The notes under the pieces are model-generated. The model ran no database searches. It was not told the origin of the DNA and worked only from the letters and a program-made list of their open reading frames with translations. The position numbers and the translations under genes were made by a program. Positions 1-6,871 of a stretch of 7,102 nucleotides of DNA are shown here, piece by piece. Position 1 is the first letter of the stretch. The number at the start of each line of letters is the position of its first letter. Source of the stretch: JBBKWX01 sp037969175 (lineage in GTDB: Bacteria; Bacteroidota; Bacteroidia; AKYH767-A; JBBKVM01); assembly GCA_037969175.1 (NCBI GenBank), contig JBBKWX010000186.1, positions 1-7,102 of the forward strand, written 5' to 3'.

Positions 1-153
1 TTAGGTATTTATGATGAACATGTACGTTCTCTAAAATGTTCTTGGCAGTTGGTCTTATCGTAATTTATTTTTTTGCAAAACAGAAGATAAAGCTACATTC
101 GAAGTGTTGTATGACAAGCCATGGGCTTGCAATATTGTACGAAATTGATAATC
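1..153. other. Left flank without a recognisable gene
   Basis: No convincing gene is seen. One forward frame is open from the window edge to a TAA at 61-63. It could be the last 20 codons of a gene entering from the left, but the peptide is too short to recognise. A small perfect hairpin lies at 115-129 (arms CAAGCC and GGCTTG around ATG). The stretch just before the repeat (about 127-153) shows weak, gapped similarity to the region beyond the right-hand repeat (about 7003-7033 read on the minus strand). The homologous element may therefore reach a little further than its well-conserved core. Confidence 0.4.
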
Positions 154-282
154 TTAGCTTGACGCATATGCGAGACTTCGGGGCTCTGAGACATGTGGTA
201 AAATCAGCACAGACTTTTCTTGTAGATAAGTACTTATGACGCAATTCGACAATATTTGAAAACCCAATTCCGGACAGCAATG
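154..282 (+). repeat. 131-bp dispersed repeat, left copy (129 bp)
   Basis: This stretch matches positions 6872-7002 read on the opposite strand. By hand alignment there are about 13 mismatches and one 2-base gap over 131 columns, roughly 90% identity. It begins TTAGCTTGACGC and ends CCGGACAGCAATG. The longest exact shared runs are about 15-18 bases. This copy also contains a 12-bp perfect palindrome, ATAAGTACTTAT (226-237), which is degenerate in the other copy. It lies about 210 bp upstream of the SulP transporter start. I do not recognise the family. It could be a small non-autonomous mobile element, an insertion-sequence remnant or a shared upstream element. The repeat is directly visible; its role is unknown. 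Confidence 0.85.
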
Positions 283-350
283 GTTTATAATTAGTAATGG
301 AATAATTTATATCCAAATTGATATAATAGAAAGTTTTTAATCAGGAATAA

Positions 351-370
351 TTTTCTAATTTGTTAGAAAA
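351..370. promoter_or_regulatory. AT-rich perfect palindrome upstream of the SulP gene
   Basis: TTTTCTAA (351-358) and TTAGAAAA (363-370) are perfect reverse complements around a TTTG spacer, about 120 bp before the transporter start codon. The symmetry would suit a dimeric DNA-binding regulator or a weak hairpin. With one G-C pair per arm and no following T-run, it is a poor terminator. The best nearby match to a Bacteroidota -7 element is TTAATTTG at 389-396, but no TTTG lies at the expected distance upstream of it. The promoter of this gene is therefore not resolved. Confidence 0.35.
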
Positions 371-492
371 CAGCCTATAAAGTAGTTATTAATTTGGTGT
401 TTCAGCTATTTTTTTATTAATGTACCTTCGCAATCTTAGAACAATTATTCTTTTTAGCATATCAGGAAAGAACAGATCCTTAATTATTTTTC

Positions 493-2034
493 ATGAAAGC
501 AGTATTGAATTTATTTGACTTCAAACAAAAAGTAGATTATAAATTAGAAGTCTTATCGGGGCTTACGGTTGCCATGGCTTTGATCCCTGAGGCAGTTGCC
601 TTTGCTATAATAGCCGGACTATCTCCGCTTACAGGTCTTTATGCTGCATTTGTTTTAGGTATTGTTACATCCATCTTTGGAGGTCGCCCGGGGATGATAT
701 CCGGGGCTACAGGTGCAGTTGCAGTAGTAATAGTAAGTCTGGCAATATCACATGGCGTTGAATATATTTTTGCAGCAGTGATTCTTGCCGGGATCATCCA
801 GGCGCTTGCGGGGTTTCTTCGATTAGGAAAATTTATTCGTTTAGTTCCTCACCCTGTCATGTTTGGTTTTGTAAATGGACTGGCCATAGTGATCTTCATG
901 GCACAACTGACACAGTTTAAAATTGCTGATGATAATGGAGTTTTGCAATGGATGACCGGATCTAACTTAATGGTGATGTTGGGATTTGTATTACTTACGA
1001 TGGGAATCATTTGGGGATTACCTAAGATCACTAAAAAAATCCCGTCATCATTAACCGCAATTCTTGTTGTATCCGGAATCATATTAGGTTTTAATATTGA
1101 TACAAAAACAGTTGGTGATATTGCTAGTATTCAAGGTGGATTTCCTCCTTTTCATATTCCTGAAATACCTTTTAATTTGGAAGCTTTGCAGATCATCTTT
1201 CCGTATGCTTTGATCATAGCAGGAGTGGGGCTTATTGAAAGTTTGCTGACATTGAATTTGATTGATGAGATCACTCAGACTCGCGGTAGAGGAAATAAAG
1301 AAGCCGTAGCACAGGGCGCGGCAAATATACTTTCAGGATTTTTCTCGGGGATGGGCGGTTGTGCTATGATAGGTCAAAGCCTGATAAATATTTCTTCAGG
1401 TGCCAGAGCAAGACTATCCGGAATCATTGCTTCCGTGATGCTTCTTGTATTTATCATGTTTGGTTCTGATCTGATCGAGAAAGTACCCATGGCGGCACTC
1501 ACCGGATTGATGATCATGGTTGCTATTGGCACATTCGAATGGTCGTTTTTGCGTATGATAGGGAAAATGCCGGCACATGATATCTTTGTAGGAATATTGG
1601 TTGCAGCAGTAACTGTACTCCTGCATAATCTTGCACTGGCAGTATTGCTTGGCGTGATCATCTCTGCATTGGTTTTTGCATGGGAAAATGCAAAACGCAT
1701 CCGTGCAAGAAAATATACAGATGAAAATGGAGTAAAGCATTATGAGATCTTTGGCCCCTTGTTTTTTGGATCTATAAGTGCGTTCAATGATAAGTTTGAT
1801 GTGCGCGATGACCCTAAAGAAGTGATCATAGATTTCAGGGAAAGCCGGGTTGTTGATATGTCAGGAATAGAAGCGCTGAACAAGCTTACGGAAAGATACA
1901 GGATAGAAGGAAAAACACTACATCTGCGTCATCTAAGTCCCGACTGTTCAAAGCTCCTCGCAAATGCAAATGAGATCATCGATGTAAATATTATCGAAGA
2001 CCCTACTTATATAGTTGCGATTGATCGGGTTTAG
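493..2034 (+). CDS. SulP-family inorganic anion transporter with C-terminal STAS domain
   Basis: This 513-aa protein is a full-length member of the SulP/SLC26 family, inner-membrane carriers of anions such as sulfate or bicarbonate, often coupled to Na+ or H+. The first 400 or so residues are a series of hydrophobic membrane segments. The N-terminal part carries the family signature region (residues about 20-80, with LSGLTVAMALIPEAVAFA and a Gly-rich SGATGAVAVV). Residues about 410-513 form a cytoplasmic STAS domain with D455-M-S457-G, the position corresponding to the phosphorylatable loop of anti-sigma-factor antagonists. Length is usual for the compact bacterial forms. The ATG at 493 is preceded by an AT-rich leader with no Shine-Dalgarno site and gives the expected short cytoplasmic N-terminus. 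The gene stands alone on this strand and overlaps the next gene tail to tail. The substrate cannot be told from sequence; there is no adjacent sulfate-assimilation gene or carbonic anhydrase to guide it. Confidence 0.95.
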   Translation: MKAVLNLFDFKQKVDYKLEVLSGLTVAMALIPEAVAFAIIAGLSPLTGLYAAFVLGIVTSIFGGRPGMISGATGAVAVVIVSLAISHGVEYIFAAVILAGIIQALAGFLRLGKFIRLVPHPVMFGFVNGLAIVIFMAQLTQFKIADDNGVLQWMTGSNLMVMLGFVLLTMGIIWGLPKITKKIPSSLTAILVVSGIILGFNIDTKTVGDIASIQGGFPPFHIPEIPFNLEALQIIFPYALIIAGVGLIESLLTLNLIDEITQTRGRGNKEAVAQGAANILSGFFSGMGGCAMIGQSLINISSGARARLSGIIASVMLLVFIMFGSDLIEKVPMAALTGLMIMVAIGTFEWSFLRMIGKMPAHDIFVGILVAAVTVLLHNLALAVLLGVIISALVFAWENAKRIRARKYTDENGVKHYEIFGPLFFGSISAFNDKFDVRDDPKEVIIDFRESRVVDMSGIEALNKLTERYRIEGKTLHLRHLSPDCSKLLANANEIIDVNIIEDPTYIVAIDRV

Positions 2035-2551
2035 CTTTATTGTTATTCTTATACCCTAAAGTCCTTTTGGTATCCTGTCCGATGAATTCCTGAAGTTGAT
2101 CATTATATGCACTCATTATTTGTTCATGCATAAATTTAAAAAAAGTCAAATAGGAATCGGGATCTTTTTGTGATATCGTGAATTCAGTAGACTCGATACC
2201 GTATTTTAATGTGAATGTTTCATCCATATTTTTTTTGAATGTCACAGAGATGAGGATCAGTTCCTGAGGCAGGGTTTCAGGAGCCGAACAAACCGTTAAA
2301 CCAATTCCAAATTGCCAGTACGAATCTTCAAGCAAATTGATTGCATTGATCAGAGAAGGAGGGACGATCTCAAATTCTTGTTCTTCATTAATTTTATAAA
2401 GAGAAAACTGACTTTCCGGAATTTGTAAAAAGGCTTTCAACTCTTTTACCAGAGAAATAGAAAACTGATGGCATTGATCCTGGTAGGTCCCAAAATCTGT
2501 TTGTGCTTTGGAATAGGCCTTACACAATTCTTGAAATTTGCTTGATCCCAT
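2003..2551 (-). CDS. Unrecognised 182-aa cytoplasmic protein
   Basis: I do not recognise a family. The protein has no signal peptide, no membrane segment and no cysteine pairs or obvious catalytic motif. The first 50 residues look helical and charged. The middle (about 50-130) has alternating hydrophobic residues suggestive of beta strands. Residues about 130-160 (FFKFMHEQIMSAYNDQLQEFIG) look like a further amphipathic helix, and the last 20 residues are polar and Lys/Asn/Gln-rich. Composition and codon use look like genuine coding sequence, and the opposing frames offer nothing better. It starts at an ATG 102 bp after the haemoglobin gene, so it may be the last gene of the operon or have its own weak promoter in that gap. 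Its final 10 codons and stop lie inside the 3' end of the SulP gene on the other strand. Confidence 0.75.
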   Translation of the reverse strand: MGSSKFQELCKAYSKAQTDFGTYQDQCHQFSISLVKELKAFLQIPESQFSLYKINEEQEFEIVPPSLINAINLLEDSYWQFGIGLTVCSAPETLPQELILISVTFKKNMDETFTLKYGIESTEFTISQKDPDSYLTFFKFMHEQIMSAYNDQLQEFIGQDTKRTLGYKNNNKAKPDQSQLYK

Positions 2552-2653
2552 ATCATCTTATTTTCTATGAAGATAATAGATTTATGAAACTCAACAAGTC
2601 AGGCAAACGACAATTGAAGGCAGATCGATCCATGAATCTGATTAGAATTTCAA

Positions 2654-3046
2654 CTATAGAATATGCTTTCCATGATTACTTTGATCGATCTTATGTTGCA
2701 TCAGATCGGATAATTGATTTGCTTTTGTGATTGCTTCCGTTGCTTTGGGTCCGCTAAATTCGTCATGTACCGTTTCTTCCCAAAGCTCCAACCATTTATC
2801 GAAATGAACTTTTTTTAAGGGACTTTTTTTATTTAGACCGATATGAGTGATCATAGGATTTCCTTTGTAGATCATGTTTCCCAATAAAACGGTTTCCCAA
2901 AAATCATACATAACAGGCATGTGTTTCTTAAGATCTATCATAGCCACATCAGTAAAAATATATCCAATAGTATCATCCTCTAAAACTTTTTCATAAAAAG
3001 TATCCACAAGATATTCTATGTCTTTTCGTGTATGTATATCAGTCAT
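2654..3046 (-). CDS. Group III truncated haemoglobin
   Basis: This 130-aa protein has the group III (trHb P) pattern, similar to Campylobacter Ctb. FYEKV carries the distal B10 tyrosine (Tyr18). KKHMPVMYDFWETVLLG carries the E7 histidine (His42). PMITH carries the proximal haem-ligating F8 histidine (His68), and HFDKWLELW carries the G8 tryptophan (Trp85). All key residues are present and the length is normal, so it should bind haem. Family members bind O2, NO or peroxide in the cytoplasm, and physiological roles are mostly in NO or oxygen handling. It starts at an ATG 13 bp after the PAP2 stop, with an AT-rich leader and no Shine-Dalgarno site, so it is most likely co-transcribed with the genes upstream of it. 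The family call is firm; the role is inferred. Confidence 0.93.
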   Translation of the reverse strand: MTDIHTRKDIEYLVDTFYEKVLEDDTIGYIFTDVAMIDLKKHMPVMYDFWETVLLGNMIYKGNPMITHIGLNKKSPLKKVHFDKWLELWEETVHDEFSGPKATEAITKANQLSDLMQHKIDQSNHGKHIL

Positions 3047-3059
3047 TGTATTTTATAAT

Positions 3060-3773
3060 TTAAGGAATGATCTCGTAACTTTTATTTCCGGATCTAAGTT
3101 CTCTTTTCTTTTCGATATGTTGTTTGATCTTATAACAAACATAAGCACTCCCTGATCCAATTACAGCACCTATAAGGACATCACTCGGGTAATGCACACC
3201 CAAGTGCATTCTGGAGTATCCTACACCGCCTGCCCAAAGATATAATGGTGCTATCACATACCATTTCGGGTAACTTATACTAAGAGCTGTTGCTGTTGCA
3301 AAAGCTACTGTGGTATGACCGGAAGGAAAAGAGGAACTTGTTCCAGTTGTCTGAACATCCAATTCGGGATAAGAAATATAGGGACGGTTTCTGTCAACGA
3401 TATATTTGAGAGATGTTGTAACTATACTTGCAGTAAGTACGGATACTCCGGTGTAGATGGAGTTAGTTTGCAGATCCTTATCGTGATTCAGCAATGAAAT
3501 GCCGAACATAGCTACAGGAACACCAATTGTAACCGGACTTGCCGTATGTGTTATGGTTTTAAAAAACGGATCCAGCTCTTGATTCCGATCTTTATTTATA
3601 GATCTTAATAATCTAATATCTAAATTTTGAGAATTTACAGGATTAGAATAACTGAATAAGCAAAAGACAATCAACAGAAGTTTCTTAGTAACTACTTTCT
3701 TATGTGAATCAGAATTCTTATTTGCTTCCGAAAAAGAGATTGTTTTTTTCATGTGTTGAAAAGATTCAACCAT
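3060..3773 (-). CDS. PAP2-family membrane-associated phosphatase
   Basis: This 237-aa protein has the complete three-part phosphatase motif of the PAP2/acid phosphatase superfamily: K123-x6-R130-P131, P150-S151-G152-H153, and S187-R188-x5-H194-x3-D198. His153 and His194 are the expected catalytic residues. Substrates in the family include phosphatidic acid, undecaprenyl pyrophosphate and lipid A phosphates, and this sequence does not decide between them. A hydrophobic segment at about 32-45 followed by polar residues looks like a signal peptide or anchor, preceded by an unusually long 30-residue polar lead. Further hydrophobic stretches surround the motifs. I chose the ATG at 3773 because it shares one base with the preceding PhnA-protein stop (TGATG), typical of translational coupling. 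A TTG one codon earlier and an ATG at 3752 (MKKTIS) are alternatives. Confidence 0.92.
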   Translation of the reverse strand: MVESFQHMKKTISFSEANKNSDSHKKVVTKKLLLIVFCLFSYSNPVNSQNLDIRLLRSINKDRNQELDPFFKTITHTASPVTIGVPVAMFGISLLNHDKDLQTNSIYTGVSVLTASIVTTSLKYIVDRNRPYISYPELDVQTTGTSSSFPSGHTTVAFATATALSISYPKWYVIAPLYLWAGGVGYSRMHLGVHYPSDVLIGAVIGSGSAYVCYKIKQHIEKKRELRSGNKSYEIIP

Positions 3774-4354
3774 CAATTTGTTTTCCTGACATACTTGGTG
3801 AGAATAACGATCTGCTGATCATTTACTCTGCCTTCTATATGTTCGGCATTATCGGCAACCAGATTGATATTTCTAACGGCTGTGCCACGTTTGGCGGTGA
3901 AATTACCTCCCTTTACATCCAGATTTTTTATCAGAACCACGGAGTCGCCTTGTTCCAATACAACCCCATTGCTATCTACATGTCTGATCACATCTTCAGC
4001 CGCGATTCCTTCACCTGTTGATTTTGCCCATTCCATGGTTTCGTCATCCAGATAAAGCATGTCCAACAAATCTATAGGCCAACCTTCTGCCCGCAACTTA
4101 TTTAACATTCTCCAGGCTACCACCTGAACCGCGGGTACGGTGCTCCACATGCTATCATTGAGACAACGCCAGTGATTGGGTGTTATTTTCTCTTCATCAT
4201 TTAGTTGCTCAAAACAGGTACTGCAAACAAGTATACTATTTGAGGAGATCAATTGCTTTACAGGTGGTACGCTATATACCTGCAAGTCAGTTGCAGCATT
4301 ACACAATTCACACTTGTTATCGCTTCTTGCGCTTAATTCTTTTTCAATGTTCAT
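3773..4354 (-). CDS. PhnA-domain protein with N-terminal zinc ribbon
   Basis: This 193-aa protein has two parts. The N-terminal 50 residues contain C15-x2-C18 and C44-x2-C47, a four-cysteine zinc ribbon. Residues about 127-191 (from DSNGVVLEQGDSVVLIKNL) match the small beta-barrel PhnA domain of E. coli YjdM (formerly PhnA), including the GDSVVLIKNLDVKG core. Between them is a Trp-rich, probably helical linker (about 60-125) that the short E. coli protein lacks. The name comes from phosphonate operons, but the family is not shown to break down phosphonates and its role is unclear, so I give no symbol. There is no signal peptide, so it is probably cytoplasmic. It overlaps the upstream SGNH gene by 11 bp and the downstream PAP2 gene by 1 bp, which places it inside the operon. 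Confidence 0.88.
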   Translation of the reverse strand: MNIEKELSARSDNKCELCNAATDLQVYSVPPVKQLISSNSILVCSTCFEQLNDEEKITPNHWRCLNDSMWSTVPAVQVVAWRMLNKLRAEGWPIDLLDMLYLDDETMEWAKSTGEGIAAEDVIRHVDSNGVVLEQGDSVVLIKNLDVKGGNFTAKRGTAVRNINLVADNAEHIEGRVNDQQIVILTKYVRKTN

Positions 4355-5306
4355 TTTGGGAATGTAGCTTATTTAAATCACTTCTTAGCACATCGGTGAA
4401 GATCTTTGCACCTTCATGATTTAAATGCTGGGCATCTTTCCACAAATGATATGTTGCAAAACGCTCGTCAGATGCAAATGCATTAAAGTAATTGATATAT
4501 ATGGCACCTTCGGATTTGAAATAATCCTGAAGCATAAGATCCATTTTTTCAAATCCCGGAGCAGGATGATAAATAGGAGAAGTGAAAAGAACCAGCGTCA
4601 CATTTTTCTCTTTACAAAGTGCTACAAGATGTTCGATATTTTTTTTGAAATCTATATTTATCGTATCACCAGAATACGTAATGTTGTTTGCTATTCTTCT
4701 ATCGTAACTCCAGGTAACATTCACACTATCCCTGTCACCGGGCAAGACAAAAACATACCCGTTATGCGGGATCTTATTCATGTCAGATTTTATTCTATTA
4801 TTTATAATATTCATTACTTTCCCATTCCATTTATAGGAAGCCAGAGAATATTTCAAAGGTTCGAAATATGACAGACCATTTATCCGTTCACGGATCCATT
4901 CATTTTTATTATAGTAATATTTTAGATGCTGAATGTCTTGCTTTAAAGAATAGTCCTTCCCAATTATTTCATCCCGTTCCAGATGCAACAGTATGGTATC
5001 GATCTTTATTTTTTCATTGCTAATAAGCTGATCGATCAAGCCGGTATGAAACACAAGCGACATCCCGTTATGAGAAAGATTGAATGCATTTTCATTAAGC
5101 TGTTGAGGGATTACATGATGTGCACATCTTGAATTCCCCATAGCCAGCAAAGGTACGTGGTCATAGTTTTGAAGCAGATTGTTAATGGTTCCACCTGTTT
5201 GCCCGGTATATGTTTTCTGGTACAATTTCTCCATCACCCATGAGATCAACTGATCCGAAATAAGGATTGAAAACACGATTATGAATATGAATTTTATGAT
5301 TTTCAT
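4344..5306 (-). CDS. Membrane-anchored SGNH/DltD-like protein, partner of the MBOAT acyltransferase
   Basis: This 320-aa protein has one N-terminal hydrophobic segment (residues about 3-24), likely a signal anchor that leaves the rest in the periplasm. LLAMGNSRCAHHV carries a G57-N-S59-R60 block, the variant of the SGNH nucleophile motif seen in DltD and AlgJ-type proteins. Near the C-terminus D291-A-Q-H294 followed by LNHEGAK matches the catalytic Asp-x-x-His block. These residues form a plausible Ser59/Asp291/His294 triad. Such proteins take an acyl group from an MBOAT partner and transfer it to an extracytoplasmic polymer, and this gene directly follows an MBOAT gene. I chose the ATG at 5306, 5 bp past the MBOAT stop, because it opens with MKIIKFIF. 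An in-frame TTG at 5315, overlapping that stop, would add three residues. The acceptor polymer is unknown. Confidence 0.85.
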   Translation of the reverse strand: MKIIKFIFIIVFSILISDQLISWVMEKLYQKTYTGQTGGTINNLLQNYDHVPLLAMGNSRCAHHVIPQQLNENAFNLSHNGMSLVFHTGLIDQLISNEKIKIDTILLHLERDEIIGKDYSLKQDIQHLKYYYNKNEWIRERINGLSYFEPLKYSLASYKWNGKVMNIINNRIKSDMNKIPHNGYVFVLPGDRDSVNVTWSYDRRIANNITYSGDTINIDFKKNIEHLVALCKEKNVTLVLFTSPIYHPAPGFEKMDLMLQDYFKSEGAIYINYFNAFASDERFATYHLWKDAQHLNHEGAKIFTDVLRSDLNKLHSQNEH

Positions 5307-5311
5307 ATTGA

Positions 5312-6718
5312 TCAAAACTGGAAATAGATAAACTGACTACCTTCTGAGATACCATACAATAGTATCAAAAGGAATAAACAAATATTTAGAATATTCACCT
5401 TCCATAAGGCGGTTTTCTTTAGCACATTTCTAAGATCAAGTTTCCTGAAAAGAAATACTTCAAGTAAAATAAAAATGGTCGTATTCAAAAGTATAGATGC
5501 AAATACTCCGGTGTCTTTTATGTTTAGGTTAATAAAATATTCGATAGCAAACATCCTGTCGATAATACCAATTGCTTTTTCAAAAGTTTCAGCTCTGAAG
5601 AAAACCCAGGTAAGACAGATCAGGTGAAAGACCACGACCATCCCCAGGAACTTAACCAATTTGGATTTACCTTCTATGAATTCCGGTATGCGAAAGCGTT
5701 TTTCCAAAGAAAGATAAAGCCCATTTAACGTTCCCCAGATCACAAAATTCCAGGAAGCTCCATGCCAAAGTCCGCCAAGGATCATAGTTACCATCAGGTT
5801 TTTGTAGGTATTAAATTTCCCCAATTTATTCCCGCCTAGTGGAATGTATAAATAATCTCTGAGCCAGGTTGATAACGAGATATGCCATCTTCTCCAAAAT
5901 TCAGTGACGGATTTTGCGAAATAGGGTTGTCTGAAATTCTCCATCAGATCATATCCCATGATTCGGGCACAACCGATGGCAATGTCAGAATATCCTGAAA
6001 AGTCACAATAAATTTGTATTGCAAAAAGATAAATTGTGAACCATAAAGTAAAGCCGGTATGCAGATCATAGGTGCCGTAAACGCCTTCTACATATAGTGC
6101 CAGAGTATCAGCAATGACAACCTTTTTGAAAAACCCGATCATCACTTGGGTAAAACCACTCACTACATTATTGTAGTTGAGTTTATTGTCATTCTTTGTA
6201 AGCTGAGGCAAGAGATGACTTGCACGTTCGATAGGTCCTGCAACCAGCTGTGGGAAGAAAGAAACGTATAGAGCAAACTTCCCGAAATGTTTTTCAAATT
6301 GGATTTTTCCATTATAAACATCGATGGAATAGGAGAGGGTTTGGAATGTATAAAACGAGATCCCCATAGGCAGGATCAATTCGGCCATAGGGATGGTTGT
6401 TCCAAAAACAGCATTTGTAGAAGTTGCGAAGAAGTCGAGATACTTGAATGTAAAAAGCAAACCCAGATTCGAGATCAGGCTAAACAGCAAATAAGGGCGC
6501 CTCTCTTGCTTGGAATCTTTTTTAGACATCTGTGTACCACAGTAATAGTCTATTCCGGTAGAAAGAACGATAAGCAGGATATATTCGTACCGCCAGTACA
6601 TATAAAAGAAGTAACTGGCTACCAGGAGCAAGATCCAGCGAAAGGCAGGTTTGGTAATGAAATAAAGGGTGACGGTGATTAAAAAGAAAATTATATAATC
6701 GACCGAATTAAAAAGCAT
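5312..6718 (-). CDS. MBOAT-family O-acyltransferase (AlgI-like)
   Basis: This 468-aa polytopic membrane protein is a full-length member of the AlgI/DltB/PatA branch of the MBOAT family, which passes acyl groups (usually acetyl) across the inner membrane for O-acylation of polysaccharides or other polymers. Diagnostic stretches are FFPQLVAGPIERASHLLPQ (154-172), DFSGYSDIAIG (239-249), WRRWHISLSTWLRDYLYIPLGG (276-297, with conserved His279) and GGLWHGASWNFVIWG (315-329, with the invariant catalytic His319). About ten or more hydrophobic segments span the protein. The start MLFNSVDYIIFF is the usual family N-terminus, and no Shine-Dalgarno site precedes it. It is the first gene of the leftward operon and is followed at once by the SGNH partner. 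I cannot say whether the target is an exopolysaccharide, peptidoglycan or teichoic-acid-like polymer; there are no alginate synthesis genes in view. Confidence 0.96.
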   Translation of the reverse strand: MLFNSVDYIIFFLITVTLYFITKPAFRWILLLVASYFFYMYWRYEYILLIVLSTGIDYYCGTQMSKKDSKQERRPYLLFSLISNLGLLFTFKYLDFFATSTNAVFGTTIPMAELILPMGISFYTFQTLSYSIDVYNGKIQFEKHFGKFALYVSFFPQLVAGPIERASHLLPQLTKNDNKLNYNNVVSGFTQVMIGFFKKVVIADTLALYVEGVYGTYDLHTGFTLWFTIYLFAIQIYCDFSGYSDIAIGCARIMGYDLMENFRQPYFAKSVTEFWRRWHISLSTWLRDYLYIPLGGNKLGKFNTYKNLMVTMILGGLWHGASWNFVIWGTLNGLYLSLEKRFRIPEFIEGKSKLVKFLGMVVVFHLICLTWVFFRAETFEKAIGIIDRMFAIEYFINLNIKDTGVFASILLNTTIFILLEVFLFRKLDLRNVLKKTALWKVNILNICLFLLILLYGISEGSQFIYFQF

Positions 6719-6744
6719 AGGGACACGTTTGAATTACTCGTTAT

Positions 6745-6775
6745 TAGCTGAATATCAATGCATAAATATCAGCTA
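6745..6775 (-). promoter_or_regulatory. Hairpin in the presumed leader of the MBOAT operon
   Basis: TAGCTGAATAT (6745-6755) and ATATCAGCTA (6766-6775) are reverse complements except for one bulged base, with a 10-base loop. The structure lies 27 bp upstream of the MBOAT start codon and downstream of the candidate promoter, so it would be in the mRNA leader. No T-run follows, so it is not a classic terminator. It may stabilise the leader or bind a regulator; nothing in the sequence decides this. Confidence 0.35.
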
Positions 6776-6804
6776 TTGAGCTTGTAACCAGTTCAATTGG
6801 AGGT

Positions 6805-6836
6805 CTAAACTAATGCTAAAATTGCTATAAAACAAA
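6805..6836 (-). promoter_or_regulatory. Candidate Bacteroidota-type promoter of the MBOAT operon
   Basis: Read on the minus strand, TTTG (6836-6833) is followed after exactly 20 bases by TAGTTTAG (6812-6805). The Bacteroidota consensus is TTTG, about 19-21 bases, then TAnnTTTG, so only one informative base differs. It would give a leader of about 80 bases before the MBOAT ATG at 6718. Such short motifs occur by chance in AT-rich DNA, but spacing and position are right. Confidence 0.4.
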
Positions 6837-6871
6837 GGAAGAATATTTTCTGCTAATTAAATATTGCAGTT

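Noticed and set aside
36..239. Forward 67-codon open frame in the left flank
   Set aside because: It overlaps the dispersed repeat, has no recognisable domain and runs through intergenic-looking DNA. The equivalent frame is broken in the other repeat copy.
322..327. TATAAT box upstream of the SulP gene
   Set aside because: This is the E. coli-type -10 sequence. The apparent host group uses a different consensus, no matching -35 box is at the right distance, and such words are frequent in AT-rich DNA.
2552..2653. Separate promoter for the 182-aa gene in the gap after the haemoglobin gene
   Set aside because: A minus-strand TTTG followed after 19 bases by TAAATCTA is only a partial match to the consensus, too weak to list as a feature.
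3773..4354. Phosphonate degradation function for the PhnA-domain protein
   Set aside because: The domain name is historical. The sequence matches the YjdM-type zinc-ribbon family, with no other phosphonate genes nearby, so no phosphonate role is claimed.
4425..4871. Forward 148-codon open frame opposite the SGNH gene
   Set aside because: It is a shadow of the well-supported minus-strand gene, with an unlikely composition and no recognisable domain.
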